Made by a program: the position numbers and the translations under genes. The notes under the pieces are model-generated. The model saw nothing but the letters and a program-made list of their open reading frames with translations. It was not told the origin of the DNA and made no database searches. Source: Desulfobulbus sp. (GTDB taxonomy: Bacteria; Desulfobacterota; Desulfobulbia; Desulfobulbales; Desulfobulbaceae). From it: 52,598 nt of DNA. Within the stretch, counting starts at the first letter, position 1, and each line of letters begins with the position of its first letter. The stretch lies in assembly GCA_011051875.1 (NCBI GenBank), contig DRKI01000077.1, positions 1 through 52,598 on the forward strand, in the 5' to 3' direction. Positions 26,162-34,572 of this stretch are shown in pieces.

Positions 26162-26899
26162 ATGGTTTCAGGCAAATATAGCGCACTCAGCGGCGCAGTG
26201 GCCCGGGAACAGGCCATGGCCAATATCGCCAACAATCTGGCCAATGTCTCCACCACCGGCTTCAAGAGGGAGCGGATCAGCTTTGAATCCATGCTGCGCG
26301 GCAGCAGGCAGACACGGCAGACCAGGGGAATCAACTACAGCCGTATCCGCGCCATCGAGACCGACTTCAGCCAGGGCGCCCTGCGCCAGACTGGCCGGGC
26401 CCTGGATGTGGCCATTGAGGGCGAGGGATTTTTCAAGATCCGCAACCAGGGCAAGACCTACTATACCCGCCTGGGCAGCTTTGCCCTGGACCAGGACGGC
26501 ACCCTGAAGACAACAGCGGGATTCCCGGTTCTCGGCGACTCCGGCCAGGCGATCCAGATTCCGGGTACCCGGGGCAGGGCTGTCTCCATCGACGAGCAGG
26601 GGGGCATCTCGGTGAACGGGACACCGGCCGGGGCGCGGCTGCAGGTCTTCACCGTCAGTGATCCCCGCCGCCTGAAAAAGGTGGGCAACAACCTCTTCGT
26701 CCTGGAGCCCGGGGCCACGGAACAGGTCACTGAATCCGCGCGGATCATCCAGGGCAGCCTCGAGACCTCCAATGTCAACATGATGGAAGAGATGGTCAGA
26801 ATGATCGATACCCAGCGCAAGTTCGAGGCCCTGCACAAGGTCATGAAAAGCTACTCCACCCTGGGCGAACGCCAGAGCGAACTGGGTACGGTCGGCTGA
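26162..26899 (+). CDS. flgF: flagellar proximal/distal rod protein FlgF
   Basis: FlgF is a rod subunit. The 245-residue protein has the N-terminal rod signature (N-I-A-N-N-L-A-N-V-S-T-T-G-F-K-R) and the G-R-A-L-D-V-A-I-E-G-E-G-F-F block. The C-terminal N-V-N-M-M-E-E-M-V-R-M-I-D-T-Q-R-K-F-E helix is present. It is shorter than FlgG and differs at the N-terminus, supporting FlgF. AAGGAG precedes the ATG. Confidence 0.93.
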   Translation: MVSGKYSALSGAVAREQAMANIANNLANVSTTGFKRERISFESMLRGSRQTRQTRGINYSRIRAIETDFSQGALRQTGRALDVAIEGEGFFKIRNQGKTYYTRLGSFALDQDGTLKTTAGFPVLGDSGQAIQIPGTRGRAVSIDEQGGISVNGTPAGARLQVFTVSDPRRLKKVGNNLFVLEPGATEQVTESARIIQGSLETSNVNMMEEMVRMIDTQRKFEALHKVMKSYSTLGERQSELGTVG

Positions 26900-26946
26900 T
26901 CCGATCCGCGGCACCAACCGATAACACGTCAGACGAGGAACAGCAG

Positions 26947-27729
26947 ATGCGATCACTGTGGACTTCAACAACCGGCATGAGCGCCCAGAACCTGAACCTG
27001 GACGTCATCGCCAACAACCTGGCCAACGTCTCCACCACCGGTTTCAAGAAGAGCCGGGCCGACTTCCAGGATCTCATCTACCAGGTGATCAAGGTGCCGG
27101 GCAGCCCGACCTCGACCGACACCAGGTCGCCCACTGGCATCCAGGTGGGACTGGGCGTGCGGCCGGGCGCGGTCACCAAGATCTTCACCGAGGGTGACAT
27201 CGTGCAGACGGGCAATGACCTGGACGTGGCCATCGAGGGAGACGGCTTTTTCCAGATCGAACTGCCGGACGGCAATCTCGCCTATACCAGGGCCGGGGCC
27301 TTCAAGCGCGACGGCGACGGCCGGGTGACCACCTCGGACGGCTATCCCCTGATTCCCGAGATCACCATTCCGGAAAACGCACGCCAGATAACCATATCCG
27401 AGACCGGGGTGGTCAGCGCCATCCTGGGCGACGATACCGAGTCCACCGAGCTGGGCACCATCGACCTGGTCACTTTTGTCAACAACGCCGGCCTGCTGTC
27501 CATCGGCCGCAACCTCTATCGCGAGACCGAGGCCTCGGGCACCCCGACCATCGGCACGCCGGGCACGGACGGCTATGGAACCCTGCTGCACCAGTACCTG
27601 GAGAATTCCAATGTCAACATGGTGGAGGAGATGTCCAACATGATCACCACCCAGCGCGCCTTTGAGATCAATTCCAAGGTGGTCTCCACCTCGGACGAGA
27701 TGATGCAGACCACCACCAACATGGTGTAG
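26947..27729 (+). CDS. flgG: flagellar distal rod protein FlgG
   Basis: FlgG forms the distal rod. The 260-residue product starts M-R-S-L-W-T-S-T-T-G-M-S-A-Q, the FlgG hallmark. It has N-L-D-V-I-A-N-N-L-A-N-V-S-T-T-G-F-K-K-S-R-A-D-F-Q-D and the C-terminal M-I-T-T-Q-R-A-F-E-I-N-S-K. It is eight bases from flgA. Confidence 0.97.
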   Translation: MRSLWTSTTGMSAQNLNLDVIANNLANVSTTGFKKSRADFQDLIYQVIKVPGSPTSTDTRSPTGIQVGLGVRPGAVTKIFTEGDIVQTGNDLDVAIEGDGFFQIELPDGNLAYTRAGAFKRDGDGRVTTSDGYPLIPEITIPENARQITISETGVVSAILGDDTESTELGTIDLVTFVNNAGLLSIGRNLYRETEASGTPTIGTPGTDGYGTLLHQYLENSNVNMVEEMSNMITTQRAFEINSKVVSTSDEMMQTTTNMV

Positions 27730-27736
27730 GCGGATC

Positions 27737-28690
27737 ATGAAATATTCCACCCTGCTGCTCCTGCTCATCACCGCCTTCCTGCAGGTGCCCCGCTGCGCCG
27801 GGGCCGTGGAGGTCATCTTTCATGAAACAGCGACGGTCACCGGCCGCAGTGTCACCCTGGCCGATGTCGCCGATGTCTCACCCGCCGGACCGCAGGCCCG
27901 GCGGCTGGCAGGACTGGAGGTGGCCCTGGCGCCGGCGCCCGGGACCGACAGAGAACTGCAGGCTGTCTCCATCATCGCACGGGTGCGAAACAACGAGGCA
28001 GCGGCAGGGGTCGCCTGGAAAGGATCCCAAAAGATCCTGGTGCACCGCGAGGGGATCCGCATTGACCGTGAACGTATCAAGGAGATCATCGCCGACTTCC
28101 TCGCCCGCAACGTGGATCGGCTGCCCAGGGCTGAATACCGTTTCACCTCCATCCAGGCGCCGTCGGAGATCATCCTGCCCACGGGCCGCCTGGACTGGAG
28201 CGTCACGCCTTCAGATCCCGGTATCCTGGGAAGCTCCAGTTTTTCCATCGTGTTCCGGGTGGATGGCAGGACCGTGAAGAACTGTACCGTTCGCGGCCAT
28301 CTTGAGGCCCTGGCCCCGGTTGTCACGGCCAGGGTCACCCTGAAAAAAGGCGTCATTATCCTGCCCGACCAGGTTACCATGAGCCGGCGCGACATCGCCG
28401 CCCTCAAGGACCCGGTCCTGGCGCCGGACCAGGTGATCGGCCTGCAGGCCAGGCGGACCATCGCCAGGGGCAGGGCCATTGAGCGGCGGTACCTGGAGCA
28501 GCCACCGGTGATCCGCAAGGGTGAACTGGTGAAGATCTTCGCCATCAAGGGTCCCATGCGGATCTCAACCACCGGCATCGCGACCCGCGACGGCCGGACC
28601 GGTGATGTCATCCGGGTGAAGAACATCAGTTCCAGCAAGTATGTCTACTGCCGGGTGGATGCCCCGGGTATTGTCTCAGTGGAGTTTTAG
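27737..28690 (+). CDS. flgA: P-ring assembly chaperone FlgA
   Basis: FlgA is the periplasmic chaperone for FlgI. The 317-residue protein has a signal peptide (about 1-23) and a C-terminal SAF-type domain with the family pattern (V-T-A-R-V-T-L-K-K-G-V-I-I, then R-R-T-I-A-R-G-R-A-I, ending C-R-V-D-A-P-G-I-V-S-V-E-F). It is about 100 residues longer than the E. coli protein because of an N-terminal domain, as in many non-enteric species. It is two bases from flgH. Confidence 0.92.
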   Translation: MKYSTLLLLLITAFLQVPRCAGAVEVIFHETATVTGRSVTLADVADVSPAGPQARRLAGLEVALAPAPGTDRELQAVSIIARVRNNEAAAGVAWKGSQKILVHREGIRIDRERIKEIIADFLARNVDRLPRAEYRFTSIQAPSEIILPTGRLDWSVTPSDPGILGSSSFSIVFRVDGRTVKNCTVRGHLEALAPVVTARVTLKKGVIILPDQVTMSRRDIAALKDPVLAPDQVIGLQARRTIARGRAIERRYLEQPPVIRKGELVKIFAIKGPMRISTTGIATRDGRTGDVIRVKNISSSKYVYCRVDAPGIVSVEF

Positions 28691-28692
28691 CC

Positions 28693-29379
28693 ATGACCAG
28701 ACGATGGATTCCTCCGATCCTCATCCTCCTGCTCCTGGCCGGCTGCGCCCGGAAGCAGCCCGAGGTCGTCAGGGTGCCGGAACCCCTCGAACCGGCGGTG
28801 GTCAAGGAGCCGGAGCCCCAGTCGCCGGGGACCATCTGGACCGGCGACCAGGGCAACTGGCTGGCCGACTTGAAGGCACATCATGTGGGTGACATCGTGA
28901 CTGTCATCATCAAGGAGCAGGCAAGCGCCACCAAGGAAGCGTCCACCGAGACCGGCCGCGATACCAGCATGACCGCCGGCATACCCACCCTGTTCGGTTA
29001 TGAAAAGGTCTTCCAGGAAAACAATCCGCGCCTGAACATGTCCGAGCTGGTCAAGGCCGATTTCACCAACAAGTTCAAAGGGAGCGGCAAGATCACCCGC
29101 AAGGAGGACCTGGTCGCCACCCTGACCACCCAGGTGATCAAGGTCTATCCCAACGGCAACATGAAGATCCGCGGCGGCAAATCGGTCATTGTCAACAACG
29201 AGAACCAGATCATCTACCTGACCGGCATCGTCCGGGCCCATGATGTGACAGCCGATAACACCGTCGATTCCGGCAACATCCTCAATGCCCAGATCGCCTA
29301 CACGGGCAAGGGCGCCATTTCCGACAACCAGAAACCGGGCTGGCTGATGCGGATTCTCGACAATGTCTGGCCCTTCTGA
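28693..29379 (+). CDS. flgH: flagellar L-ring lipoprotein FlgH
   Basis: FlgH forms the outer-membrane L ring. The 228-residue protein has a lipoprotein signal with lipobox L-L-A-G-C (Cys18). It has the family motifs L-x-x-H-H-V-G-D-I-V-T-V-I-I and G-N-M-K-I-R-G-G-K, and the ending R-I-L-D-N-V-W-P-F. Presence of FlgH and FlgI means a Gram-negative envelope. Confidence 0.96.
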   Translation: MTRRWIPPILILLLLAGCARKQPEVVRVPEPLEPAVVKEPEPQSPGTIWTGDQGNWLADLKAHHVGDIVTVIIKEQASATKEASTETGRDTSMTAGIPTLFGYEKVFQENNPRLNMSELVKADFTNKFKGSGKITRKEDLVATLTTQVIKVYPNGNMKIRGGKSVIVNNENQIIYLTGIVRAHDVTADNTVDSGNILNAQIAYTGKGAISDNQKPGWLMRILDNVWPF

Positions 29380-29408
29380 TCCCGTCCCGCATGGATCAAG
29401 CTGATGCA

Positions 29409-30527
29409 ATGAAAAACACTATTGCCATCCCCATCCTTCTCCTGGCCGTAACGCTCCTTTGCTCCGCCGGGATCTGCCGCGCCGCCCGGATCAAGGACAT
29501 CGCCGACCTGGAAGGCGTGCGCAGCAACCAACTGCTGGGCTACGGGCTGGTCATCGGTCTCAACGGAACCGGCGACGATATCAAGAAATCGGTCTTCACC
29601 AAGCAGGCCATGATCAACATGATCAAGCGGCTCGGCCTGTCCATCACGCCGGACGTGTTCAGGCGGATGAAGACCGACAACGTGGCCGCGGTCATGGTGA
29701 CAGCGGAACTGCCGCCCTTTGCCCGGCCCGGCTCCAGGATCGACATCATGGTCTCCTCCATGGGCGATGCCACCAGCCTCTCCGGCGGTACCCTGCTGAT
29801 GACCCCGCTCAAGGGGGCGGACGGCAAGACCTATGCCGTGGCCCAGGGCCCGCTGGCCGTGGGATCCATCGCCTTTGGCGGCAAGACGGCCAAGGTGCAG
29901 AAAAATTTTCCCACTGCCGGCCGGATCGCCGGCGGCGGCCTCGTGGAACGGGCCGTCAACTACCAGCTGCCGCCCAGCGGCGACCTGCTCTACCAGCTGC
30001 GGACCACCGACTTCACCACGGCCGCCCACATGGCCGAGGCCATCAACCGCCGCTTTGGGCCCAACACCGCGCACTCCATTGATTCGGGCTCGGTCAAGGT
30101 CCTGATGCCGCAGGATTATGACGCCGATCTGGTGAGCTTCATCTCGGACCTGGAGAACATCGAGGTCCAGGTGGACATTCCGGCCAGGATCGTGGTCAAC
30201 GAACGGACCGGCACCATTGTCATGGGCAAGGATGTGCGCATCTCCAAGGTGGCGGTCTCGCACGGCAACCTGAACCTGATCATCGCCGAATCCACCGTGG
30301 TCTCCCAACCCAACCCCCTGGCAGCCGGCGAGACGGTGGCCGCACCGCAGACCACCATCGAGGCCGTGGAGGACGAGGGCAACCTGGTGGTGCTGGAGAT
30401 GGGGGTCAGCATTAACGAGATCGCCAAGGCACTCAATGCCATCGGCGCCACCCCGCGTGACCTGATCGCCATCTTCCAGGCCATCAAGGCGGCCGGTGCC
30501 CTGCAGGGCGAGCTGATCATCCTCTGA
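29409..30527 (+). CDS. flgI: flagellar P-ring protein FlgI
   Basis: FlgI forms the periplasmic P ring. I prefer ATG 29409 because it starts a normal signal peptide (M-K-N-T-I-A-I-P-I-L-L-L); ATG 29391 would add six acidic residues, and neither has a clear ribosome site. The 372-residue product shows A-R-I-K-D-I-A-D-L-E-G-V-R-S-N-Q-L-x-G-Y-G-L-V, and the ending A-G-A-L-Q-G-E-L-I-I-L. Confidence 0.95.
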   Translation: MKNTIAIPILLLAVTLLCSAGICRAARIKDIADLEGVRSNQLLGYGLVIGLNGTGDDIKKSVFTKQAMINMIKRLGLSITPDVFRRMKTDNVAAVMVTAELPPFARPGSRIDIMVSSMGDATSLSGGTLLMTPLKGADGKTYAVAQGPLAVGSIAFGGKTAKVQKNFPTAGRIAGGGLVERAVNYQLPPSGDLLYQLRTTDFTTAAHMAEAINRRFGPNTAHSIDSGSVKVLMPQDYDADLVSFISDLENIEVQVDIPARIVVNERTGTIVMGKDVRISKVAVSHGNLNLIIAESTVVSQPNPLAAGETVAAPQTTIEAVEDEGNLVVLEMGVSINEIAKALNAIGATPRDLIAIFQAIKAAGALQGELIIL

Positions 30528-30590
30528 CCGGCATCATACTGCAGACCACGCTCAACATCGAAAACCCTGTCCAAGGAGAACCTCGCCACC

Positions 30591-30971
30591 ATGCACCTCG
30601 CCATCGATCCCAAGGCCGCCATGGAACAGGCCGACCGGAAACCGGCCATGGACAACCGCGGCAGGAGCCGTGACGCCCGCCTGCTGAAGCGCTCCTGCCA
30701 GGACTTCGAGGCCATCTTCATCCAGTCCATGTTCAAGGCCATGCGCAAGAGTATCCCCGACGGCGGCCTGTTCGAGAAGGACACGGCCCACGAGATCTAC
30801 CGCGACATGCTGGACGCGGAAGTGGCGACCGAGATCTCCCGGCAGCAGGGCCTGGGCCTGGCCGACCAGATGTACCGGCAGATGGAGAAGCACCTGCGCC
30901 CCGACGGGCACCGGCAGTCTGCCGCGGAAGCCGGACTGGCAGACAACGACGACAGGGCGGTCAGACCCTGA
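30591..30971 (+). CDS. flgJ: FlgJ-like rod-binding protein, no muramidase domain
   Basis: The 126-residue protein covers only the rod-cap domain of FlgJ ([17 protein letters not shown], then [23 protein letters not shown]). The peptidoglycan hydrolase half of enteric FlgJ is absent, as in many other phyla, so a separate lytic enzyme must act. AAGGAG lies upstream of the start. The 3' end overlaps the convergent receptor gene by 11 bases. Confidence 0.92.
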   Translation: MHLAIDPKAAMEQADRKPAMDNRGRSRDARLLKRSCQDFEAIFIQSMFKAMRKSIPDGGLFEKDTAHEIYRDMLDAEVATEISRQQGLGLADQMYRQMEKHLRPDGHRQSAAEAGLADNDDRAVRP

Positions 30972-32598
30972 ACTTCGAGCTGATCAGCCGTAATTCCTCG
31001 GCCAGCGCGGACAGGTCCTGAACACTCTGCCGCACTTGGCTGCTGGCCTCAGCCATTTCATGCGCCGCACCATTGACCTCCAGGATATCCTTGGCGATCT
31101 CTCCGGATACGCTCGAACTCTGGGCCACATTTTCAGTGACTTCCTGCAGTCCGATAGTCGCCTGGTTCATGTTGGAGGAAATCTCCTGGGTTGTCGCACT
31201 CTGCTCCTCCACGGCAGCGGCGATGGTGGAGACAATGGCGTTGATCTCGTTGATCACCGAGGAGATCCGGCCGATCTGGTCCACCGTGCCCCGGGTTGAT
31301 TCCTGGATGCCGTTGATCCTGGCCCGGATCTCGCCCGTGGCCTCCGCGGTCTGCTTGGCCAGCTCCTTGATCTCGTTGGCCACCACGGCAAACCCCTTGC
31401 CCGCCTCGCCGGCCCGCGCCGCCTCAATGGTCGCATTGAGCGCCAGCAGGTTGGTCTGATCCGATATTTCGGTTATTGTTTCGGTGACCTTGCCCACTTC
31501 GGTGGCCGCGGTCCCCAGTTCTCCCACCTTGGCCGAGGCATCTTCCACATCTGCCACCGCCGTGGAGGTTATCTTGCTCGCCTTGCCGGTATTCTTGGCG
31601 ATCTCGTTGATGGCCCCTGTCAACTCGTCCGTGGCCGTGGCAACGATACTGACATTGGTGACAGCCTCCTCGGTGGCAGCGGCAACCGTGTTCATGTTGG
31701 CGCTCATCTCCTCGGCTGCCGTGGCAACGGTCTCGGCCCTGGCCGTGGTCTGCTCGGATCCGGAGGCCACCTGCTCCGAAATGGCTGACAACTCGGTGGC
31801 CGAGGAGGCCAGCGTCTCGATTCCGGTACTGATATTGCCGATCATGCGGCCGACGTTATCAACAATCCTGTCCATGGAGGCGGCGAGCTGGCCGGCCTCG
31901 TCTCTTCGGCTCAGGCCGGTCTTCCTTGTAAAATCACCGGTGGCCAGGTCGTCGGCAAAGGAGGCGCAACGGATAATGGGATTTTTCACCTCAGAGGTAA
32001 GAACAAAACCGAGAAATACACTGAGCATCACTCCGATCACAGCTCCAACAACAAGATGGTTTCGCGCAGACCGCGCAACCAGGACATTTTCAGCCGCGGT
32101 CTTGTTGAGCCGTTTTGTCGCCTCTCCAAGCATGGTATTGGTGAGAGTGATAATCTCATCCCCGGTCTTTTCGGCCCTGAGCACGAGAGCACCGTTCTTC
32201 TGTTCGTGCAGGGCGCGGTACTCTTTTTCATATTCGGCCAGCAGACGGGCCAGCCGGGCCACCTCGTCCTGCTGGTCTTTCAGTTCGGGCTGGTGACCGA
32301 CCAGTTGGGTCAGGACTTGCAGGCTGTCTTTCACCATCTTCAGGTTGGCCAGCCCCTCCCGCATGAATTGCATCTTTTGTTCAGCGCCATAGAGAAGAAA
32401 CCGGGTCCGGGCCCTGGCAAAGTCACTGGCAAGCTGGTTCGTGGTGGCCACCGCGGGAATATAGAAATCTTTCTGGTCCAGCGCGTTGCCCATCATCCTG
32501 GAGCCTGCGGAACCATTGGAAATGGCCAGAACGATCATCACGGCGATGAGCAGAGTAAAGGCGCCACCCAGTTTATATGCGAGCTTCAGGTTTTTCAT
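30961..32598 (-). CDS. methyl-accepting chemotaxis protein
   Basis: A transmembrane chemoreceptor. ATG 32598 with GGAG eight bases upstream gives 545 residues; the frame stays open 23 residues further up without a ribosome site. Order: membrane helix (about 12-30), periplasmic four-helix-type sensor (about 31-180), second membrane helix (about 181-201), HAMP (about 203-255), and a signalling domain. The conserved tip reads [21 protein letters not shown]. The C-terminus lacks a CheR-docking pentapeptide. Its ligand is unknown. It faces the flagellar genes and its stop interlocks with that of flgJ. Confidence 0.95.
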   Translation of the reverse strand: MKNLKLAYKLGGAFTLLIAVMIVLAISNGSAGSRMMGNALDQKDFYIPAVATTNQLASDFARARTRFLLYGAEQKMQFMREGLANLKMVKDSLQVLTQLVGHQPELKDQQDEVARLARLLAEYEKEYRALHEQKNGALVLRAEKTGDEIITLTNTMLGEATKRLNKTAAENVLVARSARNHLVVGAVIGVMLSVFLGFVLTSEVKNPIIRCASFADDLATGDFTRKTGLSRRDEAGQLAASMDRIVDNVGRMIGNISTGIETLASSATELSAISEQVASGSEQTTARAETVATAAEEMSANMNTVAAATEEAVTNVSIVATATDELTGAINEIAKNTGKASKITSTAVADVEDASAKVGELGTAATEVGKVTETITEISDQTNLLALNATIEAARAGEAGKGFAVVANEIKELAKQTAEATGEIRARINGIQESTRGTVDQIGRISSVINEINAIVSTIAAAVEEQSATTQEISSNMNQATIGLQEVTENVAQSSSVSGEIAKDILEVNGAAHEMAEASSQVRQSVQDLSALAEELRLISSKFRV

Positions 32599-32956
32599 AT
32601 CACATTCTCCTAGTCCAATCACCTGGCAAATCCATAGAATACTCAAGTTGTACAAATTCTGATACAAGATCGTACTTCATTCTCACAATGCCACTATTGT
32701 ACAGAAAACCGTCAGGAAAAGGCAAACCGTCACCATCTTTTTTTCCACCCTGCAAACATCGTATAAAATCATCGTGTTGTTTCCGGTAAGGGACGAGGAG
32801 ACAATGTTCTGTTCATTTTTTTTGGTATTTTTCAAAAAAAAAACAAACAGGGCCATTAAGTTCCTCTCACCATCGGCCGATAAAAAGATAACAGGAAAAA
32901 TATCCTGGTTGCGTCGAGGCACGGATGCCCGCGAACCACTGCAGGGAGGCAGGAAC
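32599..32956. other. divergent AT-rich intergenic region
   Basis: This 358-bp spacer separates the receptor gene (-) and the flgM cluster (+). It is much richer in A and T than the surroundings, with a T8 run and an A10 run at 32818-32846 that may bend DNA. TTGTACA occurs twice (near 32650 and 32695). A sigma-28 promoter for the + strand lies at 32857-32883. No clear promoter was found for the receptor. Confidence 0.55.
32857..32883 (+). promoter_or_regulatory. sigma-28 promoter for the flgM cluster
   Basis: TAAG (32857-32860), 15 bases, then GCCGATAA (32876-32883), a perfect -10 for FliA-type sigma. Predicted start near 32890, about 65 bases before the next ATG. It would drive the unknown gene, flgM and flgN. 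Confidence 0.8.
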
Positions 32957-33529
32957 ATGCTAGACAGTATCAGCTCCGGTCATCAGGCTTACGATACCCT
33001 CAACCTCCACCAGAGCTTCAGCCTGGAAATAACGGCCGGCCTGGAGGTGAAAAACGGCGAAGGCGACACCGCCGCGGTCACGGACCGGATCTCGATCCGG
33101 CGGCAGGCCAGCTTCGCCCTCACCTATTCCAGCGCCCTGCTGGTCGAGGTGGACGAAACAGAAGGGTACAGAAAGCTGCAGGACCTGGTCACCAACCTGC
33201 TCAAGGAACAGGGCATCGCCACCACGGTGGACACCGGCGGCGGCGAGATCGATCTGACCGATCTCACTCCGGACGAGGCACAGGAACTTGTTGCCGATGA
33301 CGGGTATTTTGGTGTAGAAAAAACATCGGACAGGATCGTCGAGTTCGCCAAGGCGGTCGCGGGTGGGGATCCGTCCAGGATCGACGCCATCCGGGAAGGA
33401 ATAGAGCAGGGCTTCGAAGAGGCAAGGAAGGCCTTTGGCGGCTGGCTCCCGGACATCTCCCATGAGACCTATGATGCAGTGATGGACAAACTGGACCAGT
33501 GGGTTTCGGAAGCAAGGGAAGCGGCATAG
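32957..33529 (+). CDS. uncharacterised protein in the flgM operon
   Basis: The 190-residue protein is not recognised. ATG 32957 has GGAGG-CAGGAAC upstream and lies just after the sigma-28 promoter. No signal peptide or membrane helix. The N-terminal part (1-65) is beta-prone with alternating polar and hydrophobic residues (S-F-S-L-E-I-T-A-G-L-E-V). The C-terminal part (110-190) is helical with Y-F-G-V-E-K-T-S-D-R-I-V-E-F-A and I-E-Q-G-F-E-E-A-R-K-A-F-G-G-W-L-P. Its place ahead of flgM and flgN suggests a late flagellar role, perhaps regulatory or exported; this is inference. Confidence 0.85.
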   Translation: MLDSISSGHQAYDTLNLHQSFSLEITAGLEVKNGEGDTAAVTDRISIRRQASFALTYSSALLVEVDETEGYRKLQDLVTNLLKEQGIATTVDTGGGEIDLTDLTPDEAQELVADDGYFGVEKTSDRIVEFAKAVAGGDPSRIDAIREGIEQGFEEARKAFGGWLPDISHETYDAVMDKLDQWVSEAREAA

Positions 33530-33555
33530 GCTGATTGCAAGCAGAGGTGATCGTC

Positions 33556-33846
33556 ATGACAGTTGAATTTTTAGGTATCCGCGGTTTTGGCCAGGTCGGC
33601 GGCGTCGGCAAGACGGGCAGGACCGGCAGTACCCAGAAAACAGACAAGGCCGGTGGTGCCGAAGGGACGAGTTTCTCGTCGGCCCTCCAAGGTGCAAACC
33701 AGATGCAGGCGGCAACCCACACCGACCAGGCGGAACGGGCAGCGAGGGTCCAGGCCCTGAAGGAGCAGGTCGCCAACGGCTCCTACGAACCTGACCTGAA
33801 CAAGGTTGCCTCCAGTCTGCTCAAATTTCTTGTCGAAGAAGGTTGA
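33556..33846 (+). CDS. flgM: anti-sigma-28 factor FlgM
   Basis: FlgM binds FliA until the hook is complete, then is exported. ATG 33556 with AGAGGTGA upstream gives 96 residues. The N-terminal half is glycine- and threonine-rich and probably disordered, as needed for export. The C-terminal half has the sigma-binding helix pattern R-V-Q-A-L-K-E-Q-V-A-N-G-S-Y-E-P-D-L-N-K-V-A. It is likely transcribed by the sigma factor it inhibits. Confidence 0.9.
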   Translation: MTVEFLGIRGFGQVGGVGKTGRTGSTQKTDKAGGAEGTSFSSALQGANQMQAATHTDQAERAARVQALKEQVANGSYEPDLNKVASSLLKFLVEEG

Positions 33847-33851
33847 GGACA

Positions 33852-34205
33852 ATGACACGGGATGCTGTTCGTGAACTGCTGATCGAGCTCCGTGATCTGC
33901 TGCTCCTGGAGCGGCAGCATGCCAGGGACCTGGACATCCGGGCCATGGCCGAGGACATGAAACGCAAGGAGGCCCTGCTCCAGGTTCTGGACAAGGTGGA
34001 ATCCATCCATCCCGGGGACCGGGAGTACGCGGAGGAGATCAAGCGGGAAAACCTGCGCAACGCCTATCTCTACAAGGCCACGCTGAACTGGATCCAGGAG
34101 ACCATGGAATTCTTCGGCAAGCGAAGTGTTCCCACCACCTATGGCCAGACCGGCATGACCACGAGCCATACCATCAACGGCAGACTGCTTTCCGGCCGAA
34201 TCTGA
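33852..34205 (+). CDS. flgN: flagellar export chaperone FlgN
   Basis: FlgN escorts the hook-filament junction proteins FlgK and FlgL. The 117-residue helical protein ends with the family tail Y-G-Q-T-G, then N-G-R-L-L-S-G-R-I. ATG 33852 has GAGG upstream and lies five bases after flgM. flgK and flgL, its clients, follow after a gap. Confidence 0.88.
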   Translation: MTRDAVRELLIELRDLLLLERQHARDLDIRAMAEDMKRKEALLQVLDKVESIHPGDREYAEEIKRENLRNAYLYKATLNWIQETMEFFGKRSVPTTYGQTGMTTSHTINGRLLSGRI

Positions 34206-34273
34206 ACCACCCCCCCCTCCGTATGCCGGCGCCCTTCCGGCACCATCCACGGCCGGCACGTCTGGCCTTCGTC

Positions 34274-34305
34274 CATCCCGCTCCGGGATGTTCTTCACTC
34301 TTTCT
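34274..34305 (+). terminator. intrinsic terminator candidate after flgN
   Basis: CATCCCG-CTC-CGGGATG forms a tight 7-bp stem followed by a T-rich stretch (TTCTTCACTCTTTCT). It would separate the flgM cluster from flgK-flgL. Confidence 0.55.
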
Positions 34306-34436
34306 GAAAACGAAAAACCTGTCGGGACAAGGTGGTATCCGTAAGGCGGAGAGAGATCGCCGCGCCCTGATAACCCAGGAGAGGGATCCAACCTCTATCG
34401 CCCCGGCCGGGGACCGACCTGTCTCCTGTTTTCAGA

Positions 34437-34464
34437 TAAAGATCCTGCCCCGACAGACCGATAA
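34437..34464 (+). promoter_or_regulatory. sigma-28 promoter for flgK-flgL
   Basis: TAAA (34437-34440), 16 bases, then ACCGATAA (34457-34464). The -10 differs from consensus at one base and the spacer is one base long. Predicted start near 34471, about 100 bases before flgK. Confidence 0.72.
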
Positions 34465-34572
34465 GAAACACAGGACAGGGGAATTTCCCCCGGTGGCACG
34501 GAATACCATCCGGCCGGCTTCCCTGCCGGCGGCCTCCACCGACAACCAGGAACAACCAGGGACAGGTCACAG

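Larger units (their letters stand above)
34206..34572 (+). other. flgN-flgK intergenic region
   Basis: No gene is credible in these 367 bases. Besides the terminator candidate (34274-34305) and the sigma-28 promoter (34437-34464), it holds a small TGCCGG/CCGGCA hairpin (34224-34242). It also has a 12-bp palindrome CCCCGGCCGGGG (34401-34412) and two interleaved inverted pairs: CTGAAAAC 34304 with GTTTTCAG 34428, and CTGTCGGG 34319 with CCCGACAG 34449. Confidence 0.5.

Noticed and set aside
30591-30971. Broken flgJ pseudogene
   Set aside because: A rod-cap-only FlgJ is normal in many phyla and the domain is intact.
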